DNA from: Daphnia carinata | Lineage: Eukaryota; Arthropoda; Branchiopoda; Diplostraca; Daphniidae | Assembly: GCF_022539665.2 (NCBI RefSeq) | Contig: NC_081338.1 | Span: forward strand, 6,064,446-6,128,445 | DNA: 64,000 nucleotides | Direction of reading: 5' to 3' | Part shown: in pieces, positions 24,092 to 35,759 of the stretch | Numbering within the stretch: the first letter of the stretch is position 1 | Layout of the letters: the number at the start of each line of letters is the position of its first letter | Notes under the pieces: model-generated | Database searches by the model: none | The model's input: the letters and a program-made list of their open reading frames with translations, nothing else | Told to the model about the DNA's origin: nothing | Made by a program: the position numbers and the translations under genes

Positions 24092-24468
24092 GTAAGCGTT
24101 TCTTTCGTTTTACAGTTGCACCATTTATACAACTTTTATTTTATAATTTATACATAAGAGTACTAAGAAAGGAATGGTGTCTAGACACAAACATATGTAA
24201 AAGTTTCTATTGTTTGATATTCTTTTTTTTTTTATTTTCACCTTTTAAAAGTGTATTTCTTTAATGCCCCAGAGCCACGGCAACCTCCAATGCCGTCAAA
24301 GAGCGCCATTTCTCAACGACAGAACGCCGTCGGCTGCTTCTGCCTCATAATAATAAACCTTGGTTGGTAAAGAATTTATTCTACCTCTTCCTTCTGAGTT
24401 TGTTAACAACGGTGGCAGTTGTGAAATTCTTCACCTTCGTTCAACAACCATCGTACAACACCAAAGCC

Positions 24469-25506
24469 ATGTCGTCAAGCGGATCCAAAATTTTGGTTTA
24501 CGGAGGTAAAGAGCCTTTATGTCAATAGAACGTTGTAGAATCCTGATAATCTTAGGTGGAACATTTGCCGCATAGGTCGAGGCGCCCTCGGAAGTGCCAT
24601 TATTAAACATTTTAAAGCAAAGAATTATGTGAGTCAATGCAATTTTATTTAACTATTGTGTGATGTCAAATTAACTCTACATTCGTCCAAAGTGGGTTGG
24701 AAGTATTGATCTGGCAAATAATGAAGAAGCAGATGCCAATATTCTTGTGGCTCCTGAATCCACTTGGGTGGAACAGGTACAGCTGAGACATTAGAGTCTT
24801 CCATCTTGTTCGCCTAATACCTTTCGTTTTCTAACGTGTAGGAAAAGGCTGTACTCGAGGATGTTGCCAAAGTGCTTGACGGGCAGCCTCTTGATGCTGT
24901 TGTGTGTGTGGCCGGTGGTTGGGCTGGAGGAAATGCTGCTCATGCAGATTTTGTCAAGAATTCTGAGCTTATGTGGAAGCAGAGTGTGTGGTCCTCTGTC
25001 CTTGCCTCAGCTATTGCTGCAAAGCACTTGAAGGAAGGTGGTTTGCTTACACTAACTGGAGCCAAGCCAGCTTTGGAAGGTAAAGCTTGTGTTTCTATAT
25101 ATCTTTTGTTTTGTTCATACTAAACCTGAGATTTCTGAAGGCACACCGGGAATGATTGGGTATGGAATGGCCAAAGCAGCTGTGCATCAACTATGCAAAT
25201 CATTGGCTTCAGAGGATGGAGGACTTCCTAAAGATTCCTCTGTAGTGACTATTCTACCAGTTACCCTAGATACTCCAATGAACCGTAAATGGATGCCTAA
25301 AGCCGACCACTCCACTTGGACTCCTCTTGAATACGTTTCTGAGTAACATGATTTTTTTAAGGTCTTTTATTTTATTTTTGAGTGACTTCGTTTTTCTTCC
25401 ACAAAGGTTAATGGAGAAATGGGCAAATAAAGAAGATCGGCCTGCTAGTGGCAGCCTAGTTCAACTCCTTACCGAGGCGGGCATAACCAAATTGGTTCTA
25501 GCTTAA
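24469..25506 (+). CDS. QDPR: Dihydropteridine reductase
   Basis: Reduces quinonoid dihydrobiopterin to tetrahydrobiopterin with NADH, recycling the cofactor of phenylalanine, tyrosine and tryptophan hydroxylases, and so supports dopamine and serotonin synthesis in the cytosol. Six exons: 24469-24505, 24576-24628, 24693-24776, 24842-25079, 25141-25342, 25407-25506, total 714 nt (237 aa; the human enzyme has 244). The short-chain dehydrogenase fold is evident: [14 protein letters not shown] gives the Gly-rich nucleotide site (residues 12-18), and YGMAK (145-149) is the Y-x-x-x-K catalytic pair; CVAGGWAGG and [14 protein letters not shown] are family motifs. ATG 24469 matches the usual N-terminus, but the frame stays open upstream (see the exon at 24078 and the findings). 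It lies 970 bp upstream of the DOCK gene, same strand. Confidence 0.95.
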
Positions 25507-25701
25507 TTCCGTTGGAACAAATAATTGTTGAAGGCAGCTAGCATCATAATCATTCTAATAATCTTGCCAAAAAGGTATTACCCAGCAAATGACCATATTG
25601 TGATGCTTTGTGCGTAGTTTCGATTTATCTGGTGTTTCATGGGGCTTTTTGATAACTCTATTCAATGTTGAAATATCTATACCTTTCCATGTTTGCTATG
25701 A

Positions 25702-25707
25702 ATTAAA
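25702..25707 (+). terminator. Probable poly(A) signal of QDPR
   Basis: ATTAAA variant signal 196 nt after the QDPR stop codon; no AATAAA is nearer. Confidence 0.4.
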
Positions 25708-26473
25708 AATCACTTGAATGGATAGTTGCAAAACTGTTATCATTTTCCCTGTTTTGCCTAAGGGATTTGTTGTTTGAGACTCCAAGTCGTTCTAAGAAAA
25801 GTTGAGCAAATTGTCCCACATTATCGCCTCATGGGGTTTTCGTTCGAAGAGATAAAACATGGCCAGCTGCCGACGTAATGTTTTAGTCACAGCAAGCCTT
25901 CAAACGACGAAAATGAAATGATTCTAATTGCGGTTAATTCACAGCCTGCTGGTGCAGCTGCGGTTTTTGTTTTTTTTTCTTTTTAACTTTCTTTTCAATT
26001 TCGCCAGATTGAGGAAGGGGAAACGGCTCGGAACGGAAACCTAATTTCCGTTCTCGTTATAACATAAAAAAAAAAACAGTTTCACAGAAATTCACTCGCC
26101 ATATTTTCTCTGTTTCGTTTTCGACTTTGGCCGTGTCACTTGTGTATTCCTAATGTCCAAAAAATTCCGATGCATTATCGAAAATGCTTGAAAACTTTTA
26201 AGTTCTAGTGAGAAGGAGCATTGGCCCGTAGTTCGCGCCCAATCTTTCAGCTTGGAGACAAAAAAACGCGTTGTTTTGCGGGGGATCGAAAGCATATCGT
26301 CTGCTGCTGTCACCACCACAATAATCGACAGACTGTGGAAACCAACACAGCAATATGATCCGCTTGAAGACTTTTTTCGTTTGTTTCTTGCAACTGTGTT
26401 GACTACGCTGAGAAAGCTGAGATTCTTACTGTGCAGAAAATAATTCAGTCGTCAGTTTTGTGGGCTTTGAAGG
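25708..26473. promoter_or_regulatory. QDPR-DOCK intergenic region
   Basis: About 770 bp that should contain the DOCK promoter and 5' UTR. No TATA box could be placed with confidence. An in-frame TGA a few bases before ATG 26474 limits how far the DOCK reading frame can extend. Confidence 0.4.
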
Positions 26474-29400
26474 ATGACGCACTGGATTCCTACTCCGGAG
26501 AAGGATCGCTTGGGTGTTGGTCAGTTGACGTCCCATTCTTGCTTGAGTCTTATCTTATCATTTTAGTTTCCTGGAAAGATTGCTTTTTGTGTATAAGAGT
26601 CTATGTTTTACTTTGAGTGAATGGAGAAAATACTTAGGCAAAATCTTTGTTTTCATTCCTACTTCGATTAAGATTTTTCAAACATGGTGTGCTGAGCAAC
26701 TGGTGTGTGTGTGTGTGCCGTTCAAGGTTGAGTTGACCTAATTGTTTGTTTCTTTCTCCTTTACTTGGTTTCAGTAACATATAACTTTCAGCACGATGGG
26801 ACCTACTGTCTGAAATTGGAAGTGGGTGACACAGTTCACAATTTATGCCAAGATGAATTTTGGTATTTTGGGTACACCGTAAGGAATCGAGCCCTGAAAG
26901 GCATTTATCCAAAGAGCTTCATCCACATCCAAGAGTCGTTCATTGAAAAGACGGCCGTAGGTGAACAAGTGACGGCCTGTCAGTCTCCAGTCGTTCAGGA
27001 AGTCACGTCCGTGCTAAGAGAATGGGGTCAGATCGGCCAGGAGCTTTACCGGACACACGATCACAAATGGCGTGCCGTCTACTTACTTATGAGAGACTTG
27101 ATGGCCAACCGGAGCAAGATGCTCACTGGTACTTTGACGCTGGACGAATTACGGGAGCTAAAGCAGTCCCTGACATCGCAAATCGACTTTGGCAACAATT
27201 TACTGGGTCTGGACATGGTGGTTCGCGACGAGCATGGCAACGTCCTCAATCCCGACGCGGCCTCGGTTGTCCAGCTCTACAGACATCACGAACAAGCCTC
27301 GCAACGCATCAAAAAGGCTGTGGCGTCCAGTAACAATGTTAATGGCATTAGCAACACTGGTGGGAATGGACTAATTAATCCCATCAAAATCAAATTAGCC
27401 AACCGGCATTCGCACATGTTTTTCGTGGCTGTTCGAAACTTTGTTTGCCGAGTAGGCGAAGACACGGAGCTTTTGCTCTGCCTTTACGATGCCAAAGAAT
27501 GGAAACCTTTAACAGAGAATTACGTTCTCCGCTGGAGTCGAATGGGTCTCTCTATGGACCTTGATTTGCTGGGCAACATGCGCGTCCTTTACACAGATCT
27601 CGGCAGCCGGGACCTAGCCCGTGAACGGATCTATCTCGTTTGTTATGTCATACGTGTTGGCAATATGGACATTCGCCCTGAAGACCCTCGACGTCAGACA
27701 ACATCAGCAGCATCGATGGGAGGATCGAGAAGGACAATCAGTGGAAATTTACCCAATAACTCGGCAGCCCCCGAATTCTTACGACGACCTTGCGGCATTG
27801 CGTGCATGGACGTGACAGATTACCTGAGTGGCCGGCTGGAAACGGACGAAGAGAAACAACATTTCGTACCTTTTATTTCTTGCAGCGATAAGGATTCGCT
27901 GGACGGCACGCTTCGGCGATTGATCGTCTCGGGCCGGGAGGTCGGCCACAAGGAGCACAAAAATCAAGGCCTCTGGGTCAGTCTCCGTCTGCTTCACGGA
28001 GATATGAAGCAAGTCAGCGAGGAACACCCGGCTTTGGTTCAAGTGGCCCAGGTGGCCGTTAGTCGCAAATTGGGTTTCCCCGAAATCATTTTACCCGGAG
28101 ATGTCCGTCACGATCTTTATTTGACATTGTCCTCGGGCGAATTTAGCCGAGGATCCAAATCGGCAGATAAGAACGTCGAGGTGACAGTCCGCGTGTGCAA
28201 TGAGAAGGGCAAACCTATTCCAGGAGTGATGCATTTAGGTAGCGGCGTCGTGGCGCAGGACGAGTACAGGAGCGTCGTCTACTATCACGAAGACAAACCG
28301 CGCTGGAACGAAACATTCAAGATCGCCATTCCAATCGATGAGTTTTACCGAAGTCATCTCAAGTTCACCTTCAAACATCGGTCCAGTAACGAGGCAAAAG
28401 ACCGGACAGAAAAACCGTTTGCCCTTTCGTACGTTAAATTGATGCAGGATAATGGAACGACGCTGATGGACACTCAACACGAGTTGCTCGTCTACAAAGT
28501 CGATCATCGTAAATTGGACGAAAATGAAACGGCCTACTTGGGTCTGCCATCCACCCGGGCTGATATAGCGGACTGTGGATCCACCAAACCATCAGCTGCT
28601 GGCCTGACCATCAACATGAAAGATTCGCTGCTTATCGGCACGTGTTTGTGTTCGACCAAGTTGACGCAAAATGTCGAACTGTTGGGTCTGCTCAAATACC
28701 ATTCGTCTCAATCGCAACAGTTGCCGGCCATCTTGAGTAGCCTGATGAAGGTCGATGGCGAAGAGGTGGTTAAATTTCTGCAAGACGTCCTCGACGCTCT
28801 GTTCAACATTTTGATGCTCAATTCCGATTCCAACATCTTTGATCGTTCAGTTTTCGATTGTCTAGTCTTCATCATTGGCCTTGTTACAGATCGTAAATAT
28901 GAGCATTTCAAGGTAAAAAAAACAAAACAAACAAATATTTAAAATCAATTTGAATTGAATTGATTTTTATTCTTTATTTTTAAACAGCCAGTGCTTGATG
29001 TCTACATCAAAGATAATTTCAGTGCTACATTGGCTTACAAGAAGCTTCTGGTCGTGCTGAATGATTGCGTCCAATCGGACGTGACGACTAAAGGGCAAGG
29101 AGACGATCTTCTGCGCGTCATGAAAGCCCTGCAGTACCTGTTTAAGTTTATAGTGCGATCCCGTCAGCTCTATGTAAATCTACACGGCGAAGTCGATGAA
29201 GCTGGGGACAGTGATTTCGAGAGTCTTGTCCTCAATTTACTGTCCACCATGTCCGATTTTATGCGACGTAATGACGGCCTAGTCCTTTTAGCTCAAGGCG
29301 CTTGTCTCAAATATATTCCGTGCGCTATCCCCGATCTTGTGCTCGTCATCGACGAGAAACAACTCAGGTATGTTTTTAATTCATTATTATAAATACATTT

Positions 29401-32400
29401 GAAATTGAAATTCTTTGCGTGCAGTACGTCGTTGGCAGATATCGTGACGAGCGTTCCAGCCGGCCGACTTAATAACCAAAAGATGATGACTTTGAACGAT
29501 ATGGTGCATAGCCAGCTGTTTCTAAAACCAGAATGCAGGGCTATTATTTTACCTGTCGTCGTAAAACGCGTCAAAGAGTTACTCACCGGTCCACAAGAGG
29601 TCTGTTTCATTTATCTTTTCTTTTATTAACTGGATTTTGGGATTAGGTTCGTGTTGTGTCCTGTGTGTTTGCAACTACTAATTTCTCATCATTTGGTGGA
29701 TGGTTTTCTTTTTTCTAATTTAATTCTTTCTTAATGGGTTTCGGTTGAATGTTGCGTGTTGGTTAATTGGCTATACTAATTGGCACGTAACAAAATCACT
29801 AACTAAAAACTAACAGGGTGGCTGGGGCTGCTATAAAGTGGAACTGCGCAACATCGAGAAATCCAAAAGTAAAGCGGCCCGGCTCCTTGGCGAGCAAGTC
29901 GATCAGAACGCATTGTCCCAAAAAGCCGTTGTTGCCGGAGAGACACGTGCACAAGAGGTATCACAACATCAACGGTAGCATGTTTCGCATGAGGCACTCT
30001 GTAGAACGCGCGTTCTTTTTCTGCTGACTGATGCTTTTTGGCTTTGAATGTTGAATTCGGTTTTATAGAATATTTTTTGAAGTGATTCGGAAAATGCTAA
30101 TTTATATTTGGCTTTATAAATAGGTCGAAATGAGCGTGACGGTCATGTGCGACGTGATGCAAATCCTGCACAGGAAAGACGTCGGTGCGACGCATAACGA
30201 CGTTGCCGAAGTGATGGCCAATGGATTGCGCACGATTATACAGACCATCATCTCAATTGACCGAGAAGATCCGTTTGTCGGCCATCTTGTCTCCGTCATG
30301 CTGTCCATCTTCCGGCAGATGACGCCGCATCACTACCGCAATTACTTGGGACACTTTAATACGCGATCCGACTTGCTCGATTTCCTCATCGAGATTCTCA
30401 TGGTCTTTAAGGACTTGGTCGCTAAGCATGTCTACGCGCCAGACTGGGCCCAGATGATACTTTTGCAGAATTCCATTATCCTCAAAGCTCTCCGCTTCTT
30501 CTCGCACACTATCCGCGATCGTTTCTCCAATCCTTACGAAGGCCAGCTCTGGAACAATTACTTTTTCTGCGCCATTACGTAAGTTTTATTTTTACAGCTG
30601 AATGAAATTTAAATGAATTAAAATTTGAATTTTTTTTTTTCAAACAGGTACGTGTGTCAGCCGGCCCTGCAAATGGAATCGTTCAGCCAAACGAAAAAAC
30701 GCCAGGTGATGGCCAGGTACCGTGACATGCGGCGTGAAATGGGTTTCGAAATTCGCACAATGTGGTTCAATCTTGGCCAGCACAAGATCAATTTCGTACC
30801 TGCAATAGTGGGCCAATTCCTCGAGATGGCTCTGCTACCCGAGACGGAGTTGCGCAAAGCCACCATCCCCATCTTCTTTGACATGATGCAGTGCGAGTTT
30901 TACTCGCCCCGAGTGCAAGGCGAAGCCTACAGTGATACCAAGCGTGATTCATCTCACATCAAAGTAAATCAAAAATCTTGCCCAACCAATTTGAATTTTT
31001 AAATCATCGTTTTAATATTTCATTAGGGAAACTTTCAAGACGTTGAAAACAAGTTGATTACCCAGCTGGACGTCTTGGTCGAAGGCGGACGGGGAGACGA
31101 GCATTACAAAGATCTTTTCCAGTCTCTCATGACGGAGCTGTGCGAGAAACACTCTACGATGCGTGACCAGGGATTGAAACTGGTCCGCACTGTGACGAGA
31201 TTAATGGAGCGTCTCTTGGAGTATCGCTCCATCATAACGGACGAGAACCGTGAGAACCGGATGAGCTGCACCGTCAACCTGCTCAATTTCTATCAGGAAA
31301 TCGGTCGCAAAGAGATGTACATCCGATACCTCAACAAACTCTGCGACTTGCATCTGGAATGCGACAATTTCACAGAGGCGGCCTACACGCTTCAGTTGCA
31401 CGCCCAGCTGTTGCGCTGGAGCGAAGAGCCTCTGCCGACTTTGCTGCTCACGTCGCGCCATCCTCACACGACGTCCCATCGTCAGCTGAAGGAAGCGCTT
31501 TACCTGGACAGCGTCGATCTCTTCGACCGCGGCAAGATGTGGGAATGCGCCCTTTCCCTCTGCAAGGAGCTGGCCCGTCAGTACGAAGAGGAAACTTACG
31601 ACTACGGTCGATTGGCCGCCCTGCTCAACCGTATGGCAATGCTGTACGACCACATCATTCATCAGCTGCGGCCGGAACCGGAATACTTCCGAGTGGCTTT
31701 CTACGGCCGCGGATTTCCGGCTTTTCTGCAGAACAAAATCTTTGTCTTCCGTGGCAAAGAGTACGAGCGTCTCAGCGATTTCGCCAATCGCATCATGTTG
31801 CAGTTTCCCAACGCCGAGACGATGAACCGGTTGACTCCGCCCGATCAGGAGATTATGGACTCGCCTCAACAGTACCTCCAGATGAACAAGGTCGATCCGA
31901 TGCTCAGCGCCGAAGATCAGGAGCGTTTCGGGAGCAAGCCGGTCAGCGAGCAGATTTTGCGCTTTTACCGCGTCAACCGCGTCCAGCGATTCAGTTTCTC
32001 TAGGCCGTTCCATCGCGGTCAGCGCGATTCTGACAACGCTTTCTCCTCCTTGTGGCTGGAACGGACCATCCTGACCACATCGCACCAATTGCCGGGAATT
32101 TTACGGTGGTTCCCGGTCGTCGATTCGCACGTTTTCGAGCTGAGCCCGTTGCAGACGGCCATTGAAACGATGGAACAGGCCAACAAATCGCTGACGGAAT
32201 TGATCCTGGCCCATCGGGCCGATCCCAAATTGGCGCTTCACCCTCTGAGCATGAAACTCAACGGGATCGTCGATGCGGCCGTTAATGGCGGCATCAACAA
32301 TTACGAAAAAGCCTTTTTCACCGACCGATATTTGCTGGAACACCCGGAAGACGCGGAATTAGTATCCCAACTGCAGGAACTTTTCGCTCTGCAGATTCCC

Positions 32401-33864
32401 TTGCTGGAAGCGGCCCTGGTTGTCCATCGATCGCGCGTTAATTTGGCAATGCAGCCGCTCCAGCAGCGGATTGAAGTTTGTTTCCAACAGATGCGAGTTC
32501 ACGTCGAGAGCAAGTACGGACGTCGCGATGTGGATCCTCAATTGGAGCGCCAGATGGAACAGCTAACGCGCAACCAGCGACAATCGACCCACAGCACCGG
32601 CGCTGGGTCCGCCGGCCCGTACGCTCTTCACAATCGCTTGAGTGCCAACAGCACGGGAGACGCCAATCACGCGGACACGGTTCATCATCTTTCCGCTCCA
32701 TTGACTTTGTCGACTTCCAATTCGACGCCGACGTCTCGCTTGTCCACCCTCTCGGTCACGCTCAATTCGTCCGGAGGCAACGCTGGGCCGGGCGCGTCGC
32801 ATAACACGCAAACATCTCGACATCCATCCAGTTTGTTTTCACGCACTTCGTCGCAGGCCGTGTTGTCTTCGCTGAGCTTTTCGCTGCCCAGCGCTTCGTC
32901 CAACCCGTCGCCCAGCAGCATTTCGCCCGTCAAGATGTTGACCACTGGCCATCGATTCCGCTCCAATAAGAACAGCGCGGAGAAAAAATTAAGAGACAAG
33001 GAGAACAAACAGCACCGCGATTCATTCCGCCGCTTGAGTTCCAGTTCCATGGGCGGCCGCGGATCGCATTTCCCTAGCTTATCGCTGGCTGGATTCGGAT
33101 TGGGTGGAAGCAGCACCAATTCCCTTTCTGTTCCGTCCAGTCCGGCCGTCGCGGTGTCTCATTCCAGCAACAGTGCAAGTAGCACCGCTTTAGGTAAGTC
33201 CAATTTAATCCGTTTCCCTCAATCCTGGAGGACTCGGGCAAAGTTGATTGGATTTTTTTTTTTGGGGGGGGGGGGGAGGGGGACGAATCGATCTGTCCGA
33301 CAGGCAATTACATGCTACCGCAGGGCATTGTGACTTTTGATTATTGCGTCTCGATCGATCGCTTCCTGCCTTTCTTCTTCGTATTTTTTAACATTGATTG
33401 TTATTGTTTTTTTGTTTTTTTTTGCGCCAGGTTCAAGTGCCCATTCGCTGGATGCGTCTTCATCTTCGGAGACGGTGAGCCAACTGACGTCGGCCGAAAC
33501 GACGTCGCCGGTTGTCATCGAATTGACGCAACAGCTGACGGCCAAACGTCCACTCAGATCCGAGGTGGCCAAGGAGAGACGTTCGTCTACCGTCAGAGGC
33601 CATTCGTTTAACGGAGATAATCACGGCGTCTGTTCGTCTCCATCGCAAAACAGCGTCGCGTCGACGATGAGTTCGTCGTCCAACGAAGACGTCCCGCCGC
33701 CTTTACCAGCGAAACAAATGCAAAGCATGGGAGGATGTGCTAGTATGAGTGATATACCGCCGGAAAAACCGCCGCTACCCGCCGCCAGTTTGCCCGAGAT
33801 CAAGGAAGGAGGAGCTCCACCACCTCCACCCAAAAAACCAGCACGTCCTTTACCTCCCATGTAG
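26474..33864 (+). CDS. spg: DOCK3/4-like guanine nucleotide exchange factor (Sponge class)
   Basis: Atypical Rho-family GEF of the DOCK-B group, acting on Rac/Rap1 with ELMO in cytoskeletal and adhesion control. Nine exons: 26474-26519, 26775-28912, 28988-29367, 29425-29599, 29817-29957, 30124-30578, 30648-30963, 31027-33193, 33431-33864, total 6252 nt (2083 aa; DOCK3/4 are about 2000). Exon 1 encodes MTHWIPTPEKDRLGV, the counterpart of the DOCK3 MWTPTEEEKYGV start, and joins in phase 1 to the SH3 domain (to about residue 70). The DHR1/C2-like domain begins near residue 456 (DVRHDLYLTLSSGEFSRG). DHR2 spans about 1240-1700, with FSFSRPFHRG, LWLERTILTTSHQLPGILRW and LSMKLNGIVDAAVNGG. The Ser-rich tail ends in SH3-ligand motifs PPPLPAK and PPPPPKKPARPLPP. 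Many long frames on both strands within exons 2 and 8 are shadows. Exon 5 (141 nt, phase 0/0) could be skipped in frame. Confidence 0.95.
33264..33276 (+). repeat. Poly-G tract in the last DOCK intron
   Basis: Thirteen G followed by AGGGGG, directly after a poly-T run. Confidence 0.85.
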
Positions 33865-34426
33865 TTGACAATGCGTTCAGCGGAAGAAAACAAAGTTAGT
33901 GCAAACATACACACAAAACGTAAACAAACGACCACAGTTTGTTTATTTTTTTTCTCTTTTATATTTTTAAAAACAACTTTACGTCTTTAAGGTTTTTCAT
34001 GTTGCTCCAATTTTAAGTTTCCTTTGACTGTGGATCGTTTGGCCACGATCATTATTCGTCTATATATTTTCGTCTTCCTTTGTTTGTTTATGTGCGACTC
34101 TCCATTTTTTTCACGTTTCTTATTGCCGTTTTGTGCCTCTCTCGTCTCTTGACTAGAATACCCCACCCACTTATTCGCGCGCGTTTGGAAAAAGAACTCG
34201 TTTTCCAATTTGTTTCCCTATCGTCGTTCATGAATCGAAATCGGCCTGTTTTTTACACAAGACCACAACAAAAAATGAAGCACACATACAACTAGTCGTG
34301 AATATTGCTGAAAACACAAACAAAAAATAGTGAGTGATCGTAATTGATGTGCCTTGAACAGTTGAATACAATAATCATAGACAAATTTTCATATTTTGGC
34401 GCGTTAATTCTTTAATTAATTGTTTG

Positions 34427-34432
34427 AATAAA
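34427..34432 (+). terminator. Probable poly(A) signal of the DOCK gene
   Basis: AATAAA 563 nt after the DOCK stop codon. Confidence 0.45.
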
Positions 34433-35759
34433 TGTGGCAACGGCGGCAACGGTGTTTATATCCTTTCTTCATCAAATTCGAATGTCGTAGAAGCAGACAC
34501 AATTGCTGTTTTCACTTGCTCAAGGTAAGACCTGAATTTGTCTGCGATTTCATAAATTAAATTTTTTACTGACAGCTGGGTTTAGAGAGGCGTGACAGCG
34601 TATGAAAGGCCAACATGCTCATTAACGAGCTAAAATCTCAGAAGCACATGTTGTGTGTCGATAGTCATTTTCGGAGGATTCGAGCAGGCTTTCAAAAGTT
34701 GATTGCTTCAAGGCTGTTTCTGCATGTGTGAGCATTCTCTTTGTGAAAAAATATAATTATGAGGAAAGGGTTGGCCAAGCATAAAAACCTGATCTTTGTC
34801 TTGCTCTTCAACTTTTTTTCAGGGACACACGACCATGATGCCATCACTTTTTATTACACATCAAGCATGCAAGAGTGTCATCATTTGCAGCCCAAGAGAG
34901 AGAACCCATTTGCACAGTTTGAGTGTTGGCACAGAAGCCATCTCAACTTTCTTCTCCTGGATCATGGGGTCGACCCAATAAGAAAAAGTGTTGATGCCAG
35001 CCTTTGGGTGCTACGTCAAGCAAATCTCAAGGTAAGTGTGTGAAACAACTTTGTCTCATTAGTTGTCTAGGGTTCAACATGCCTGGGGTTCAAGAAAAGC
35101 TTTCAATGTGCACAAGCTAGGCCTCTTTTTGTGTGTTACATAACACTGCTGAATTTCTTCTGAGAAAAGAAGTCAAATTCATGGCAAATTTACTTTCATC
35201 AACTCTTTGTTGTTTCCCTAGTCGGATCGATGTCGTAGCCGCAGATTTTTTTTTTTTTCTCCCCATTGATTATTAGATTTGCACTGGTGGCACATGTTTT
35301 TCTAGTGTATCCCATTTTCCCCCTTTTTCTTCACGCTTGATGTGATTGACTGACCTTGTGGTATATCCCCATAAGACATTGCTGAAACAGGATCAATTCC
35401 ATTTTTTTTTTTTTGTTTCACAAAAAAAGAAATCCGTTGATTGGATTCTCATTTTTTTGCAAGACGTTGGTTGGGAAAAGAACAAGCCCTTTGATTGTGT
35501 CTCTTTTTCTCGACGCGATCGAACGCATTTGACCTTTTTGTTTGACACGAAGAACGTGTTTCTTTGCATTTTTCACACGATATCGATCCCTCTTAACATT
35601 CTAAAAGAAATCCAAAAGACATTGTATTTTTTTTTGTTATCCTGCTACTCGACAGGTATACGTGCTGTACATCGACTCCACAAAGGGGGGAGGTTTCTTT
35701 TTCAAACACCAAATGGAACGTTCAATCATTGAAGGGAAATCATTGGATAAAGAGAGGGA
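34433..35759. other. Intergenic region with splice-like signals
   Basis: Between the 3' ends of DOCK (+) and dopamine receptor copy A (-). On the + strand there is a donor-like CAAG/GTAAGA at 34521-34526 and an exon-like block 34823-35031, bounded by T-rich CAG and CAAG/GTAAGT, that stays open in one frame. I found no matching downstream coding exon, so it could be a non-coding transcript, part of a UTR, or chance. Confidence 0.3.

Noticed and set aside
31201-32088. 295-codon minus-strand open frame and other long frames inside DOCK exon 8
   Set aside because: Shadow of the DHR2 coding sequence, which has clear family motifs on the + strand.
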